DNA of 35,536 nt from Rostrohypoxylon terebratum (lineage: Eukaryota > Ascomycota > Sordariomycetes > Xylariales > Hypoxylaceae): contig MU386039.1 in the NCBI GenBank assembly GCA_022497145.1, forward strand, positions 1-35,536. The letters run 5' to 3'. Both the position numbers and the translations under genes were made by a program. The notes beneath the pieces are model-generated. The model was not told the origin of the DNA. It saw nothing but the letters and a program-made list of their open reading frames with translations, and did not search any database. Shown here in pieces: positions 1 through 9,244 of this stretch. The first letter of the stretch is position 1, and each line of letters starts with the position of its first letter.

Positions 1-240
1 TAATCTAAAATTTGGTGGTGTAGGAAACAAAAATCTAACGTAGGTTGTAGCGGTGAGAGTGTTGCAAAAGGGGGTCCGTTGCAAAAGTGGGTCATAGCGG
101 TTAAATATTTATATAATAACTTTATAAAAAAATAAAACTTTTAATAAAAATAAATTAAAATAAAATAAAATTTTAATTTTTAAACTTTAAAACGTTATTT
201 ATTTTTATAATATATATATACATAAAAAAAATATTCCGAT
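1..240. repeat. AT-rich transposon relic at the left edge
   Basis: Positions 1-104 have moderate GC and contain an imperfect 17-bp tandem repeat (61-77 and 78-94, both starting GTTGCAAAAG). It ends in the string AGTGGGTCATAGCGGTT (87-103), which nearly matches AAAGTGGGCATAGCGGTTTA at 27931-27950, the end of repeat R3. From about 105 to 240 the DNA is almost pure A/T. I infer the end of a degraded DNA element followed by RIPed sequence. No coding potential is visible. Confidence 0.4.
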
Positions 241-499
241 ATCTCGAATGGTATAAGTACATATACCACTACTAAGTATATACTGTATTATTAAACCGTG
301 CGAGTATATACTAAAGTCTACCTAGTAAGGTAGCATGTGAAATCTTACATAATCCTATACATAGTGTTAGCATCAATAAATCTAGTGCACTCAAATCATT
401 TGTCATTCATCATTTACCATTCGTTTTCATCCTCGTAACTTCAATCTTCGTCCAGCACATCCTTACCAGGGCTTCAACCTACAAGTAGAAGAAGGTGAT
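241..499 (+). promoter_or_regulatory. Upstream/5'UTR region of the RraA-like gene
   Basis: This stretch of ordinary composition lies between the AT-rich relic and the first in-frame ATG of the RraA-like gene. It has TATA-like runs near 245-310 (tatatac repeated) and pyrimidine-rich stretches near 415-465, as is common upstream of fungal transcription starts. An in-frame stop at 383-385 limits how far upstream the reading frame could extend. The promoter role is inferred from position only. Confidence 0.35.
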
Positions 500-1486
500 A
501 TGAGGTTGTTCTCAAATTCTACAATCACATTATCGACATATTTCCTTCGAAGGCTTCCACCCAGCATCGCCGCACGTCATAAAGCAGCTCCAAGCCAACC
601 TCGGTATCTCGGCACGATGGCTGAATCACAAGATGATATCACCAAAGAATTACAGAAATACACAACGTGAGGACCAAGAGACCCTATCCGCAAAATGCAG
701 CTTATGCCTATTGTTTCAGTTGCGACGTATCAGACGCTCTATGCAAGTTGAAGTACCGCAATGGAGGTTTTTTGTCTGGCTTGACCATGTGGTCTCCTCA
801 GCGACAGGACGGTCCTACCAAAATTGTTGGACCCGCTTACACTGTCAAATATGTGCCCCTAGACGACCCGGCTCCCAAGCATCCGAACCATTACGTATGT
901 ACGCTGTGAGCTCGTGGTTGCGTGGGACGATACTATCTAACTATTGCTAAAGATAGATGCTGTGCCAAGGGGTGCCGTAATCTTCGTCTCCTGTCCTCGC
1001 AGAACCCCGAATGCCGTCTATGGTGGGCTTATGTCTACCCGTGCGCTATTTAGCGGTGCTGTCGGTTCCGTCATAGACGGTCGCTTTAGAGACCTGCAAG
1101 AACAGCGCGAGTTAAAGTATCCGGTAAACTATTCTCTACCCATGTATTCCTAGTTTTCATTTCTGGTGTGTTGCATTGAGTAGTCTCTGATGGAAGAGCG
1201 GAACTAGATCTTTGCTCGAGACGTTGGCACAGCACCTCCAGCGGAACTGCTCAAAGTAGCCGCCGTCAATGTGCCTGTAAAGCTTCAGACAGACGAACAG
1301 GATATGGAGATCCGGCCAGGTGATTACCTGATCGCCGATTTGAATGGTGTTGTGGTGCTACCTTTCGAGCTGATTGGGCAAGCCCTACCGTTGATGCAGA
1401 AGCAGGTCGAGGCTGATGATAAAATGGCCGTCGAAATAAAAAAGGGTATGAGTTTCACGGAGGCCAGCAAGAAATTCAGGCAATAA
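500..1486 (+). CDS. RraA-like aldolase/decarboxylase (four exons), possibly dual-targeted
   Basis: My exon model is 500-666, 720-894, 953-1123 and 1208-1486. The three introns (53, 58 and 84 nt) have GT...AG borders and the join stays in frame, giving 263 residues. The core reads TTCDVSDAL, then YGGLMSTRALFSGAVGSVID, GRFRDLQE, PIFARDVGTAPP and IRPGDYLIADLNGVVVLP. These are the signature blocks of the RraA / HMG-CHA aldolase fold (IDG.RD and GD...D.NGV). Bacterial members are metal-dependent 4-hydroxy-4-methyl-2-oxoglutarate aldolases or oxaloacetate decarboxylases; fungal relatives are mostly uncharacterised, so the substrate is inferred. A second in-frame ATG at 617 has a strong context (A at -3, G at +4) and gives a compact 224-residue protein. 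The 39 extra residues from 500 are rich in Arg, Ser and Thr with no acidic residue, like a mitochondrial presequence. The gene converges on the kinase gene at 1706. The family is certain; the start and the third intron (which gives Ile where Val is usual) are less so. Confidence 0.88.
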
Positions 1487-1705
1487 ACAATAGCGCGTCG
1501 ACTCAAATTTGGTCGTAGTAGTATTGAATGATAGCTTCAACATCCATCGCAGAAATACATCAACTATAGTCTAAACTCGACATCAAAATAATGACAATGT
1601 TGTTGATTGCTCAGGATGAACCCGGCAACGGGGTATTATAAGAAGTTGTCACTAAGACGCTCTTCTTAGCCTCGATAAGTGTCGATGAGATTGGCAATTC
1701 ATCCC
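1487..1705. other. Convergent 3' intergenic spacer
   Basis: These 219 bp separate the stop codons of two convergent genes, so both 3' UTRs and polyadenylation signals must lie here or overlap. I see no canonical AATAAA, no ORF and no repeat. Confidence 0.5.
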
Positions 1706-3871
1706 TCATCCAGACTTATCGAGTTGCCTGGTGACGGCCATCATCTTCTCGATCAATTCGAGAATCCTGAATGGTTTAACTAGTACATCATCACACCCTG
1801 CAGCTTTTGCTTCCAGAATCTGCTCCATTCGTGCATTAGCACTCACGGCGATAATCGGGATTCGCGGACCTTTAAGGAGACCTGTCCTTTCTAATTCTCT
1901 AATTTTACGAGTGCAGGTCAAGCCATCCTGTACAGGCATCTCAATGTCCATGAGAACTAGGCTGAGAGGGAATTGTCCATCGCCGCGATTTGTATGGTGG
2001 AGTTTTTCTAGCGCCTCAACCCCGTGGTTAGCTACTTCAACGGCGCAACCGCTGGTAAGCAAGTCACGTCGTGTAATCTGCTGGTTTATGAGATTATCCT
2101 CGACCAGGAGCACACCTTCAATCTGCGGCCCGAGCAGTTTCTTAGTCGGTTTTGTGGTGAAAGGACCCTTGTTAGACCTATCCGCGGTACTACATGGACT
2201 TCTCAGAATGTGGCCGACGGCCTCTGCAGCTGCTCGAGCATCCTGTAATGCTTCTTCGCTTGGCACCTGTGCCTCGATGTAGAACGCGAAACAAGAGCCT
2301 TGGCCTGGACTAGACGCGACCCCAATAGCTCCCCGTTGGATCTCTGTGAGCCTACGGCTGATAAATAGACCAAGCCCCGAGCCTCCATATTTGACATGAG
2401 TCTTTGAATTGGCTTGGACGAAACGCTGGAACAACGAGGACTTCTCCTCCTCCGTTAATCCTTGCCCCGTATCTTTGACCTCGAACATGAGGTATATCTT
2501 ATTTTGTTTAGGCACTGGCGGGGAATGCTCGCCCCCCTGCAACAGCAGGTCTGTAGCTCGCGGGATGAACTGGACAGAAGAGATTCGGTCCTCAGGACGA
2601 GTCTTGGAAGCACTCATCGTGATCGACACATTTCTTGTTGGTCCATTTTTGGTGAATTTCAGAGCGTTAGTTAAAAGATTAATGAGAACTTGTTTCAGTC
2701 GTGACGGGTCTAGGTCGAGGAACTCGATGTCTAGCTCTGTATAAGACCGGTCTACGACCATGGTCAAGTCGATATCTGCAAAGACCGGAGTCAGTACTTT
2801 TTGAACGTGGAGAGTCATGAGTACATTCAATATGCCCCGACAGAAAAAGAAATCCCCAGCCAGCTCGATTGGGACTTTTTTTTAAAAAAAAAAAAAGCCC
2901 TAAGACATGCCAGAGAGGAGACAGGAAAACTGCCTCGTTATTAAACAATAGACAATACATACCCACTCGACGAGCTTCTACTTCAAACATTTTAAAGGCC
3001 TCGCGCGCAATATTGATGGGGTTCACCGTGATGGGCGTAATAGACAGAAGATTCGAATCTAACTTGGACATTGTTAAAATATCATCAACGATACGTTTTT
3101 GATGCTGAGCACATGCGATAATCGTCTCTGCGTTGTCCACGCTATCTTTCAACAGTTGGATACTTTCCTGGTAAACGCCTCCTAGGGTATTGACGACAAG
3201 GGGAGGCTTAGGGAGGTTGTTGTTACTACCACACGTGGAACATTGCGTGTGAATCAGCTCCTGGGCCTTGGTCAGACATCCAATAACAGCATCAGCACAT
3301 TGGACTATTGCGCTGAGAGGGTTCCGCATTTCGTGTGAGGTCATATCAATGAAATTCTCCTGCTGACGCTTGGATTCAATGGCCTCGTCTTTCCGCTGCC
3401 GCTCCTTTTCAAACTGCCATTTCTGTAGCGAGACGTCACTTAAGCAGCCCGTGAAGGTCTGAATAGCGCCTTCAGAGTTGCTTACAGGCATAAACGTGGC
3501 AAGAACCCAGCGAGGCGCAACAATCTGATCTCCATCAGTATCCGTCTCAGTCCATTGCGTTTTCAGCCTAAGTTCTGCGGTCTGCGGCTTTCCTTCGCGG
3601 ACGAGAGTCGTCAGGGTATTCTTGAGGAACGGGAAGTCCTGATCTACAACGCAAAACTCGAATGGCTTTACTGATACTTGGGAGAGATCGACCCTGTCTA
3701 TACCGCACATGTCGTAGAAGACGTTATTGGCCCCAAGCAAACGACCGTCCAGGGCCATGTCGTACATGCCTACGGTTGCAAGCTCGGCCATCCTATTTGG
3801 CCTTGCGTTAGCAAGGCGTATTGATCAATCTACCTAATGCTAAGACGTATGCATATTTGCATATTTGCATG

Positions 3872-3902
<31 letters not shown>

Positions 3903-5968
3903 GTAGGCGTGGATCTCACAGAAAATCAGGGAGTAGGCAAAGAGACTTACCGCTTCAGATTCTCGGCTTGCTGAGCTTTGCGAATCGCTTCCTCGGCGGC
4001 TTTTTTGTGGAGAGTCACATCCGTCAGGCATGCTAGAACTTGGGTAATATTCCCGTCAGGACCTCTGTCAGCTTTCAGAGAGCCCAAGACGTGCCGGACA
4101 CCTCCATCGTCGAATAAATCCAGACCGGCCTTCTCAAAACTAGGGGAGCTCCCGATAGGGAACTGGAGAGGATAGTTGTCGTCTGCCGGACGCGGCACTC
4201 GAAATTCGATGGTGACAGTCAGTGTTCTATGAAGCTCCTCGTATGCCCGTTGTACATTCGGCTTATCCTCCTCAATGACACAAGATAAGAAGCCTTCCTG
4301 CGTAAGCGGATTTGCCTGGGGAGCACCTGTGATGCGGCGCCAGGCATCGTTAGCAAATATAATATTTCCACGGTAGTTGCCGAAACACATTCCCACGGGA
4401 AGGAACTCAGCAATCTGCTGGAACTTTTGCACAGACTCTGTTGCCTCTCTCGTCTGCATCGTGAGCTTTTCTTCCAACCTGGCCTGGTCGAACGCGGCTT
4501 GTTCGGCAATGTTCCGATGCCTTCGTGCTTCTTCCTCCAGCAGCACAGCCGATGCCAAGGTCGTAGTCAGTTTTTGCCCAAGCAAGGAAATGTACTGTCG
4601 ATAGTCGTTGTCGTAGGGCCTACGGGGATTAAGTCCAAGCAAAAGTAAACCCAATACGTTCTCCTCCTTGGTTGGGCGTATGGGGCAAATGACGGCTTCT
4701 CGACAAGGATCCTCGAATCCACGCCAGGTGAGGCCTTCCAGTAGGGATTCAGGTAATGTACCATCCCTGGTCTGGAGCAGCAGCGGGTTCTGTGACTCGA
4801 GGGTTTTTCTAAAGGACAGAGCCAGGCCTTGGCTTCTCTCGTCCAGCTGTAGCTCTGGTGGGGCGATAGGGTGACCGCTTGGGACACCGAGACAGCCCTC
4901 CAATCGACAGGTCTGGCCAGTAGACAGCTGGAAATCCCCCTGGACGGAATAGAGAATGGCAAGAGGAATATCATAAGTAGGTTGGCACGCTTCGAGCTCT
5001 TGTATGAGCTTGGACCAGTAAGAGCTTACGTCGCGTGCGGTGACTAGCATATCGCCCAGGTTAATTAGCATCTTGGTACGTCTCTCCCAAAGCCGCATGG
5101 AAGTATTGTCCTGAATTGGCTGGATAAAGCCCAGGCACCTGTTCTTTTCCATCACTGGAATAATGGACCACCTAAGATACTTTTCTTCGGAGCTGCCGTC
5201 AGGTTTCTGTACAAAAAACCTCCATTCGTCTTCACCGCTGGAACCGGCACGGTGCTTCGAGGCAGACGTAGACATTGCTGACTTGATCTTCTCGCAAAAA
5301 TCAGGCCAAGCAGCCTCCACCGACTTGCCAAGCAGAGATGGGTGTTGCAGTCCACATAATTTGCTAAACGCCTCGTTGTACAGCGTAGTCAAACCATCGC
5401 CCCAATAGATTACGATAGGTCTCGAGTCCGCGAGGACTTGATTGAAGGTCTGTTGCAGCAGACCAGACCACCGAGGTAGCGGACCGAGAGGTGTTTGAGC
5501 CCAGTCGAGCGTGTTGATTATGTGAACGAAGGATTCCTGCTCCGGCAAGAAATCAGGAGGTATCCAGCTATAATCGACCTCCTCCGCATTGCTTGCGCTA
5601 CCTGCCTCTTTGACAAGACCCTGATCGCTACCCCGAGTATCGTTTTTCAACTGCGGAAGATCGTTACTACCAATCACGGCCCATTTGTCACGAACAATCG
5701 ACCTAGTCCAGCATATACTCTCGAACGAAAACGTGCGCCCGGTGCCTGCGTCTGGCAGCAATGCGGCGGTGACCCAGTCCCAAAATGGACCATGACGGGA
5801 CTGGAATAACTTGACGATTCGGTCGTGGAGGACAGTGTTTTGACGGAGGGCGGGATTCGCGTAAATAGGGAGCGATGTTTGCGTCGGAACGACAACGAAC
5901 GTGGGCCGAGGATCACAATCGAGGAGCTCAAGAAAACCGACGTCTGATATTCCCATTTGCGGGTACAT
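1706..5968 (-). CDS. Hybrid histidine kinase, PAS/GAF-HisKA-HATPase-REC (three exons)
   Basis: My model is complement of 5968-3951, 3792-2963 and 2775-1706; the sum is 3,918 nt, exactly 1,305 codons plus stop. Intron 1 (3950-3793, gtaagt...tag) is 158 nt and intron 2 (2962-2776, gtatgt...cag) is 187 nt. Splicing intron 2 yields EARRVDIDLTMVVD, the expected continuity. The N-terminal PAS-like region spans about residues 1-110, a second PAS-like module about 145-285, a GAF-like region about 300-475, a coiled linker 480-515, then PAS at 520-655 and 675-800. The HisKA H-box is SHEMRNPLS with phospho-acceptor His826. The HATPase has N-box NLLTN (Asn982/986), G1 DTGQG at 1051 and G2 GGSGLGL at 1080. 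The receiver has acidic E1175/D1176, phospho-acceptor Asp1226 (LMDIEMP), Ser1261 and Lys1283 (VKPF). No membrane segment or signal peptide is visible, so it is probably cytosolic, passing phosphate His-Asp to an Hpt protein. All catalytic residues are present. The signal sensed is unknown. The 5' end abuts RIPed DNA. Confidence 0.93.
2776..2962 (-). other. Kinase intron 2, with T8-A13 homopolymer palindrome
   Basis: This 187-nt intron is longer than the 53-84 nt introns of the neighbouring gene. It contains eight T (2876-2883) followed by thirteen A (2884-2896), flanked by GGGAC and GCCC, which can fold as a hairpin. The splice site choice is supported by restored reading frame and by conserved kinase sequence across the join. 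Reading through the intron gives no conserved residues. Confidence 0.75.
3793..3950 (-). other. Kinase intron 1, carrying a (TA)n microsatellite
   Basis: This 158-nt intron starts with a consensus gtaagt donor and ends in tag. Most of its extra length is a (TA) run of about 13 units at 3872-3898, preceded by GCATATTT repeated (3851-3870). Removing it joins ENLK-R to MAELATVGMYDMALDG in frame inside a PAS module. Confidence 0.8.
3872..3898. repeat. (TA)13 microsatellite inside kinase intron 1
   Basis: There are about 13 uninterrupted TA units. It lies wholly in the intron, so length changes should not affect the protein, though they may alter splicing or be polymorphic between strains. Confidence 0.9.
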
Positions 5969-5989
5969 TAAAGGTAAAACACGATTGCT

Positions 5990-6301
5990 TTAAGTTTACT
6001 TAAGGGTTTATATTGTTTTTTTTTCTTTCATTTTTTTCCTCGTTTTTTAAAAATGCTTGTTCGAACTAAAAAAAATATTTTATATTAAAATTACTTTAAT
6101 AAATAATGATAATTATAATAACGCGAAAAAATTAAATTTATAATTAATTATAAATAAAATAAAAAAAATATTTTTTAAGAATATAAAATTTTTATTTTTA
6201 TTTATACATAATTAAAATAATATAATAATGAAAGTTTTATTTTTTAATAATTAATAAATTATTAAAAATATTATTAATTTATTAAAAAAATTATAATTAT
6301 A
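5990..6301. other. Left border of the AT-rich RIPed block
   Basis: The drop from normal coding composition to nearly pure A/T occurs between about 5990 and 6060. Only about 40 bp separate it from the kinase start codon, so the kinase promoter must lie in this DNA. CpG remains (aacgcg near 6119) while CpA and TpG are almost absent, as expected after RIP. No gene is visible. Confidence 0.7.
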
Positions 6302-6995
6302 TGTGACGAACCTATACTTAGGCTTAGTAAGTATAGCTTCATAAGGGGGTCTTGATTTTAAGGTAACAGTAATCGTAGAGGTCAAGTGTAATCAATCAAG
6401 TATGTTCGTCAGAGAGGCTTGGAGTCCTCTCCTGTCACGACTAGGATCAGAACCGACTCCAAGGTACCGGCAGAAATAGCTCTATAGACGAAGATTCTAA
6501 GCTGAGGAGGGAAAAGAGGCTATCTACGTCTACAGGAAGCGGGAGCATTTTATACATGATGGATGGTGGTCTAGAAGCTTGTAGAGCTTCTAGAAAACTG
6601 TAGCCTAAGATCTGTAGCCTAGAAGCTACAAAGCAGTCTTAGGTTGAAGGGAGATGTACAAAGACTGCAGCATCTCTCTTAACAGCTGTAGATCGAACAA
6701 AGATTGCCACAGCTCGTCACATCTCCCTACTCGTAGTGAATAGACTTAGATTGATAACTAAAGAACTAAAGTGAGTGACTAGATACATGCAGTATGTTGT
6801 GTTTTTATAGAGAATATCCCTCCTATCCCTAGGCGTTGAAGCCATCGTGATGTGTTGTGTTGTGTTAGATCCTAGCACATCAAGATGTGTTTTGATGTGT
6901 TGGATCTCAACACATCTTCCGAGTTTTAGCCGTGATTGGTTGTCTCCTCTTTTACTTGTGGATATCTTCCTCCGTTGTTTTGTTGGTTTGTGACA
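6302..6995 (-). mobile_element. Solo LTR 'A' with a nested second LTR
   Basis: On the given strand it starts TGTGACGAACC and ends GGTTTGTGACA, an imperfect 11-bp inverted terminus with TG...CA ends. It is flanked by a perfect 5-bp duplication TTATA (6297-6301 and 6996-7000). Without the 289-bp nested insert it is about 400 bp and closely matches the LTR at 16327-16708. A TATA box (CTATAAAAAC, minus strand, 6810-6801) sets the sense as minus. With no internal region and a matching duplication, it is a solo LTR left by recombination. Its base composition is normal, so RIP has spared it. Confidence 0.85.
6433..6721 (-). mobile_element. Nested 289-bp solo LTR 'N' inside LTR A
   Basis: It is absent from the sister LTR at 16327-16708, which reads straight through AGTCCTCTCCCTACTCG at this point. 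Here the insert begins TGTCACGACTAGG, ends CAGCTCGTCACA and is bounded by the perfect 5-bp duplication TCTCC (6428-6432 and 6722-6726). It contains a 10-bp-stem hairpin (TCTAGAAGCT / AGCTTCTAGA) near 6580-6600. A TATAAAA box on the minus strand at 6547-6556 suggests minus sense. It belongs to a third LTR family not seen elsewhere in the window. Confidence 0.82.
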
Positions 6996-7000
6996 TTATA

Positions 7001-8839
7001 GTAATAATAAATTATAAACGTATTTTATTAAAACTTATATTATTTATATAATATATTATTTAATTTATTTAAAAAATTATAATACAATTGAATAAAAAAA
7101 TTAATAAATAATTAATTAAAAGTTTATATAATTTTATTTTAATTTTTTATTTTTAAATTAATATATTTTAATATTTTAATTAAATGTATTAAAAATTTAA
7201 AACTATTATTATATATTATATAATTATAAATTATATTTTTAAGTTATTTTTTTATTAAAACATTTTTTTAATTATTAATTAATATATTAAAATTTCATTT
7301 ACGTGTTATATAAAATAAGTTATTTAATAATAAAATAACTAATAAAATATATAAAATTTTTTAATTCTTTTTAATATTTCAATTATAATAAATTTATATT
7401 TAAACTTAATAAATATAACTTTATAAAAAGGTTTTAATTTTAAAGTAATAATAATTATAAAAGTTAAATATAATTAATTAAATATATTTATTAAAAAGGT
7501 TTAAAAAATGTTATTTATCATAAATGAATTTAAATTAATAATTAAAAAATTAAAAATAAATAATTAAATATATAAAAAATATTATAATTATATAAATTTT
7601 TTTTATTTTATTTTAATAATAATTATAATAGCTAGCTATTTAAGGTTTATTTATTTTAATATTATATTTTAAATCGGTATATTTTTTTATTATTAAATTA
7701 TAATATTATACTTTTTTTTCTTTAATTTTTATTAATATTAATTTATTGAAATTATAATAAGTTATATTATTAAACCGTGTTATTTATCTCGGTCGAACAA
7801 AGAGAAATCAAAGTAAATTACTTTTTTATTATCCGTAATATTATATTATAATTTTAACATGTTTTTTTGTTTTTATTATAAATAAAATAAAATAAAATAA
7901 ATTATATTTTATTAACTTTCGATTTATCGCGTTATTCTTTATACATTACTAGTAATAAATTTAGTTATAACGTTCGGGGTTTATTTTTAAATTAATTACG
8001 AAAAGTAACGAACGAATATTATAAGTTTAAATTTAAGTTAAAAGCTACCAAAGATAAGGTTTTCAAGTTGTGTTATTAAAAACGTTATTAATATAAAAAA
8101 ATATCTCGTGTTATTTCTCGCGAAATTATAAATTTAAAAAAGTTAAATCGTATCGAACGTAAAAAGAAAACCTAATAAAAAAAGTTAATAACGTAATAAT
8201 CTACTGCTTTGGTAGCTTTTCCCGCTTTTTTTTCTAGGATAAGTTTTAATTTAAGTTTATTATTACTTATAATTATTACTATTATAAAAATAGTTAATTA
8301 AAGTTTTAATAATAAAAGTCTTTAAATAAGTTTTTTAAATATTTTAAGTATTTTTTTATATAAGTAATTCTTTTATTTAATAAAGTATTTAAATTAATTT
8401 TTAAATAATTTAAAATTTAAAATTATTTCGACTTTTTATTTTTAATTAAAAATTAACTTTATTTTAATGTTAATTTTAACGTTTTTAAATATTAATTTTA
8501 ATAAAAAAATATAAAAAACTAAGTATAATTATGTTTTTTTAGTAATAAAAGTTTATAATTTAATTTATTATTAAGTTTTTTAATTTTAATGTTTTTTCAT
8601 AATAAATAAACTTTATTTTTTATTTAAAAAGTTAGTTTTTTATTTTTTTAATTATTATATTATTTTATTTAATGTTAAATAAATTAAAGTTTATGAGTTA
8701 ATTAATTTTAATGTTTTTAATAAAGTTAAACTTATTTTTATTATTTTTAATAAATAATTATAATTAACTTTATAAAAAGATATTTTTATATTTTTACAAG
8801 TGGTAATAATTTTATTTAATTATTTTATTATTTATTAAT
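7001..8839. other. AT-rich RIPed stretch containing a decayed LTR
   Basis: There is no open reading frame of note. CpG survives in islands near 7775-7985 and 8090-8230 (for example ctcgcgaaatt and gttcggggtt), which may be remnants of coding DNA, but I could not recognise a protein. Apart from the decayed LTR at 7384-7759, I see nothing I can assign. Confidence 0.55.
7384..7759 (-). mobile_element. RIP-destroyed copy of LTR family 1
   Basis: This AT-only segment lines up with LTR A/B almost base for base if C is read as T and G as A. Start TATAATAAATTTA corresponds to TGTGACGAACCTA, and AAACTTAATAAATATAACTT to AGGCTTAGTAAGTATAGCTT. The match continues past 7560, and its length (about 376 bp) fits LTR B (382 bp). 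The end near 7759 is approximate, and no target duplication survives. It proves that this LTR family has been through RIP here. Confidence 0.72.
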
Positions 8840-8844
8840 AAAAC

Positions 8845-9239
8845 TGTCACGACCCCAAATAAAGACCCCACGGAGGAAGGAATAATCCGAGGGTCACGTG
8901 ACCAAAACGATGAATCAAGGGGAGAAGAACCCCGATTCAACGATTCAAGAAACGATGAATCAAGGCGATAGCAACTACTTATCCACGATTCACCAAGAAC
9001 TCAAGAAGGAGGGAATAATATAAGAAGAATAGTGTCCCCATGTATCTAGTCATTCCTTTAGCTCACCAGCTATCAATCTAAGTCTATTACTTCAACCACA
9101 TCGAACTAATAGAGAGAGGACTCCAAGCCTCTCTTACGAACAGTCCACCTTTGATCTGATCTCTACGAGTACTGCTAACAAACAAGGAAACCCACGAATC
9201 ACCCCGTATACCTTAGTACCTAGGTATAGGTTCGTAACA
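8845..9239 (+). mobile_element. Solo LTR 'D' (chimeric U3/U5 type)
   Basis: It starts TGTCACGACCCC and ends GGTTCGTAACA. It is flanked by the perfect 5-bp duplication AAAAC (8840-8844 and 9240-9244). TATAAG at 9019-9024 gives plus sense. The part downstream of TATA matches LTR C, while the upstream part (palindrome GGTCACGTGACC at 8892-8903, iterated GATTCA/TGAATC) resembles LTRs E and F. No internal region remains. Composition is normal, in contrast with the AT-rich flanks. Confidence 0.85.
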
Positions 9240-9244
9240 AAAAC

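Noticed and set aside
1731..2282. Plus-strand 183-residue open frame
   Set aside because: It is antisense to the kinase receiver and HATPase region, where the minus strand carries all conserved residues.
2869..2880. Alternative acceptor for kinase intron 2 after CGAG near 2865
   Set aside because: It would keep the frame but insert a non-conserved stretch (FFFCRGILNVLMTLH-like); the cag at 2776 restores EARRVDIDLTMVV and is better supported.
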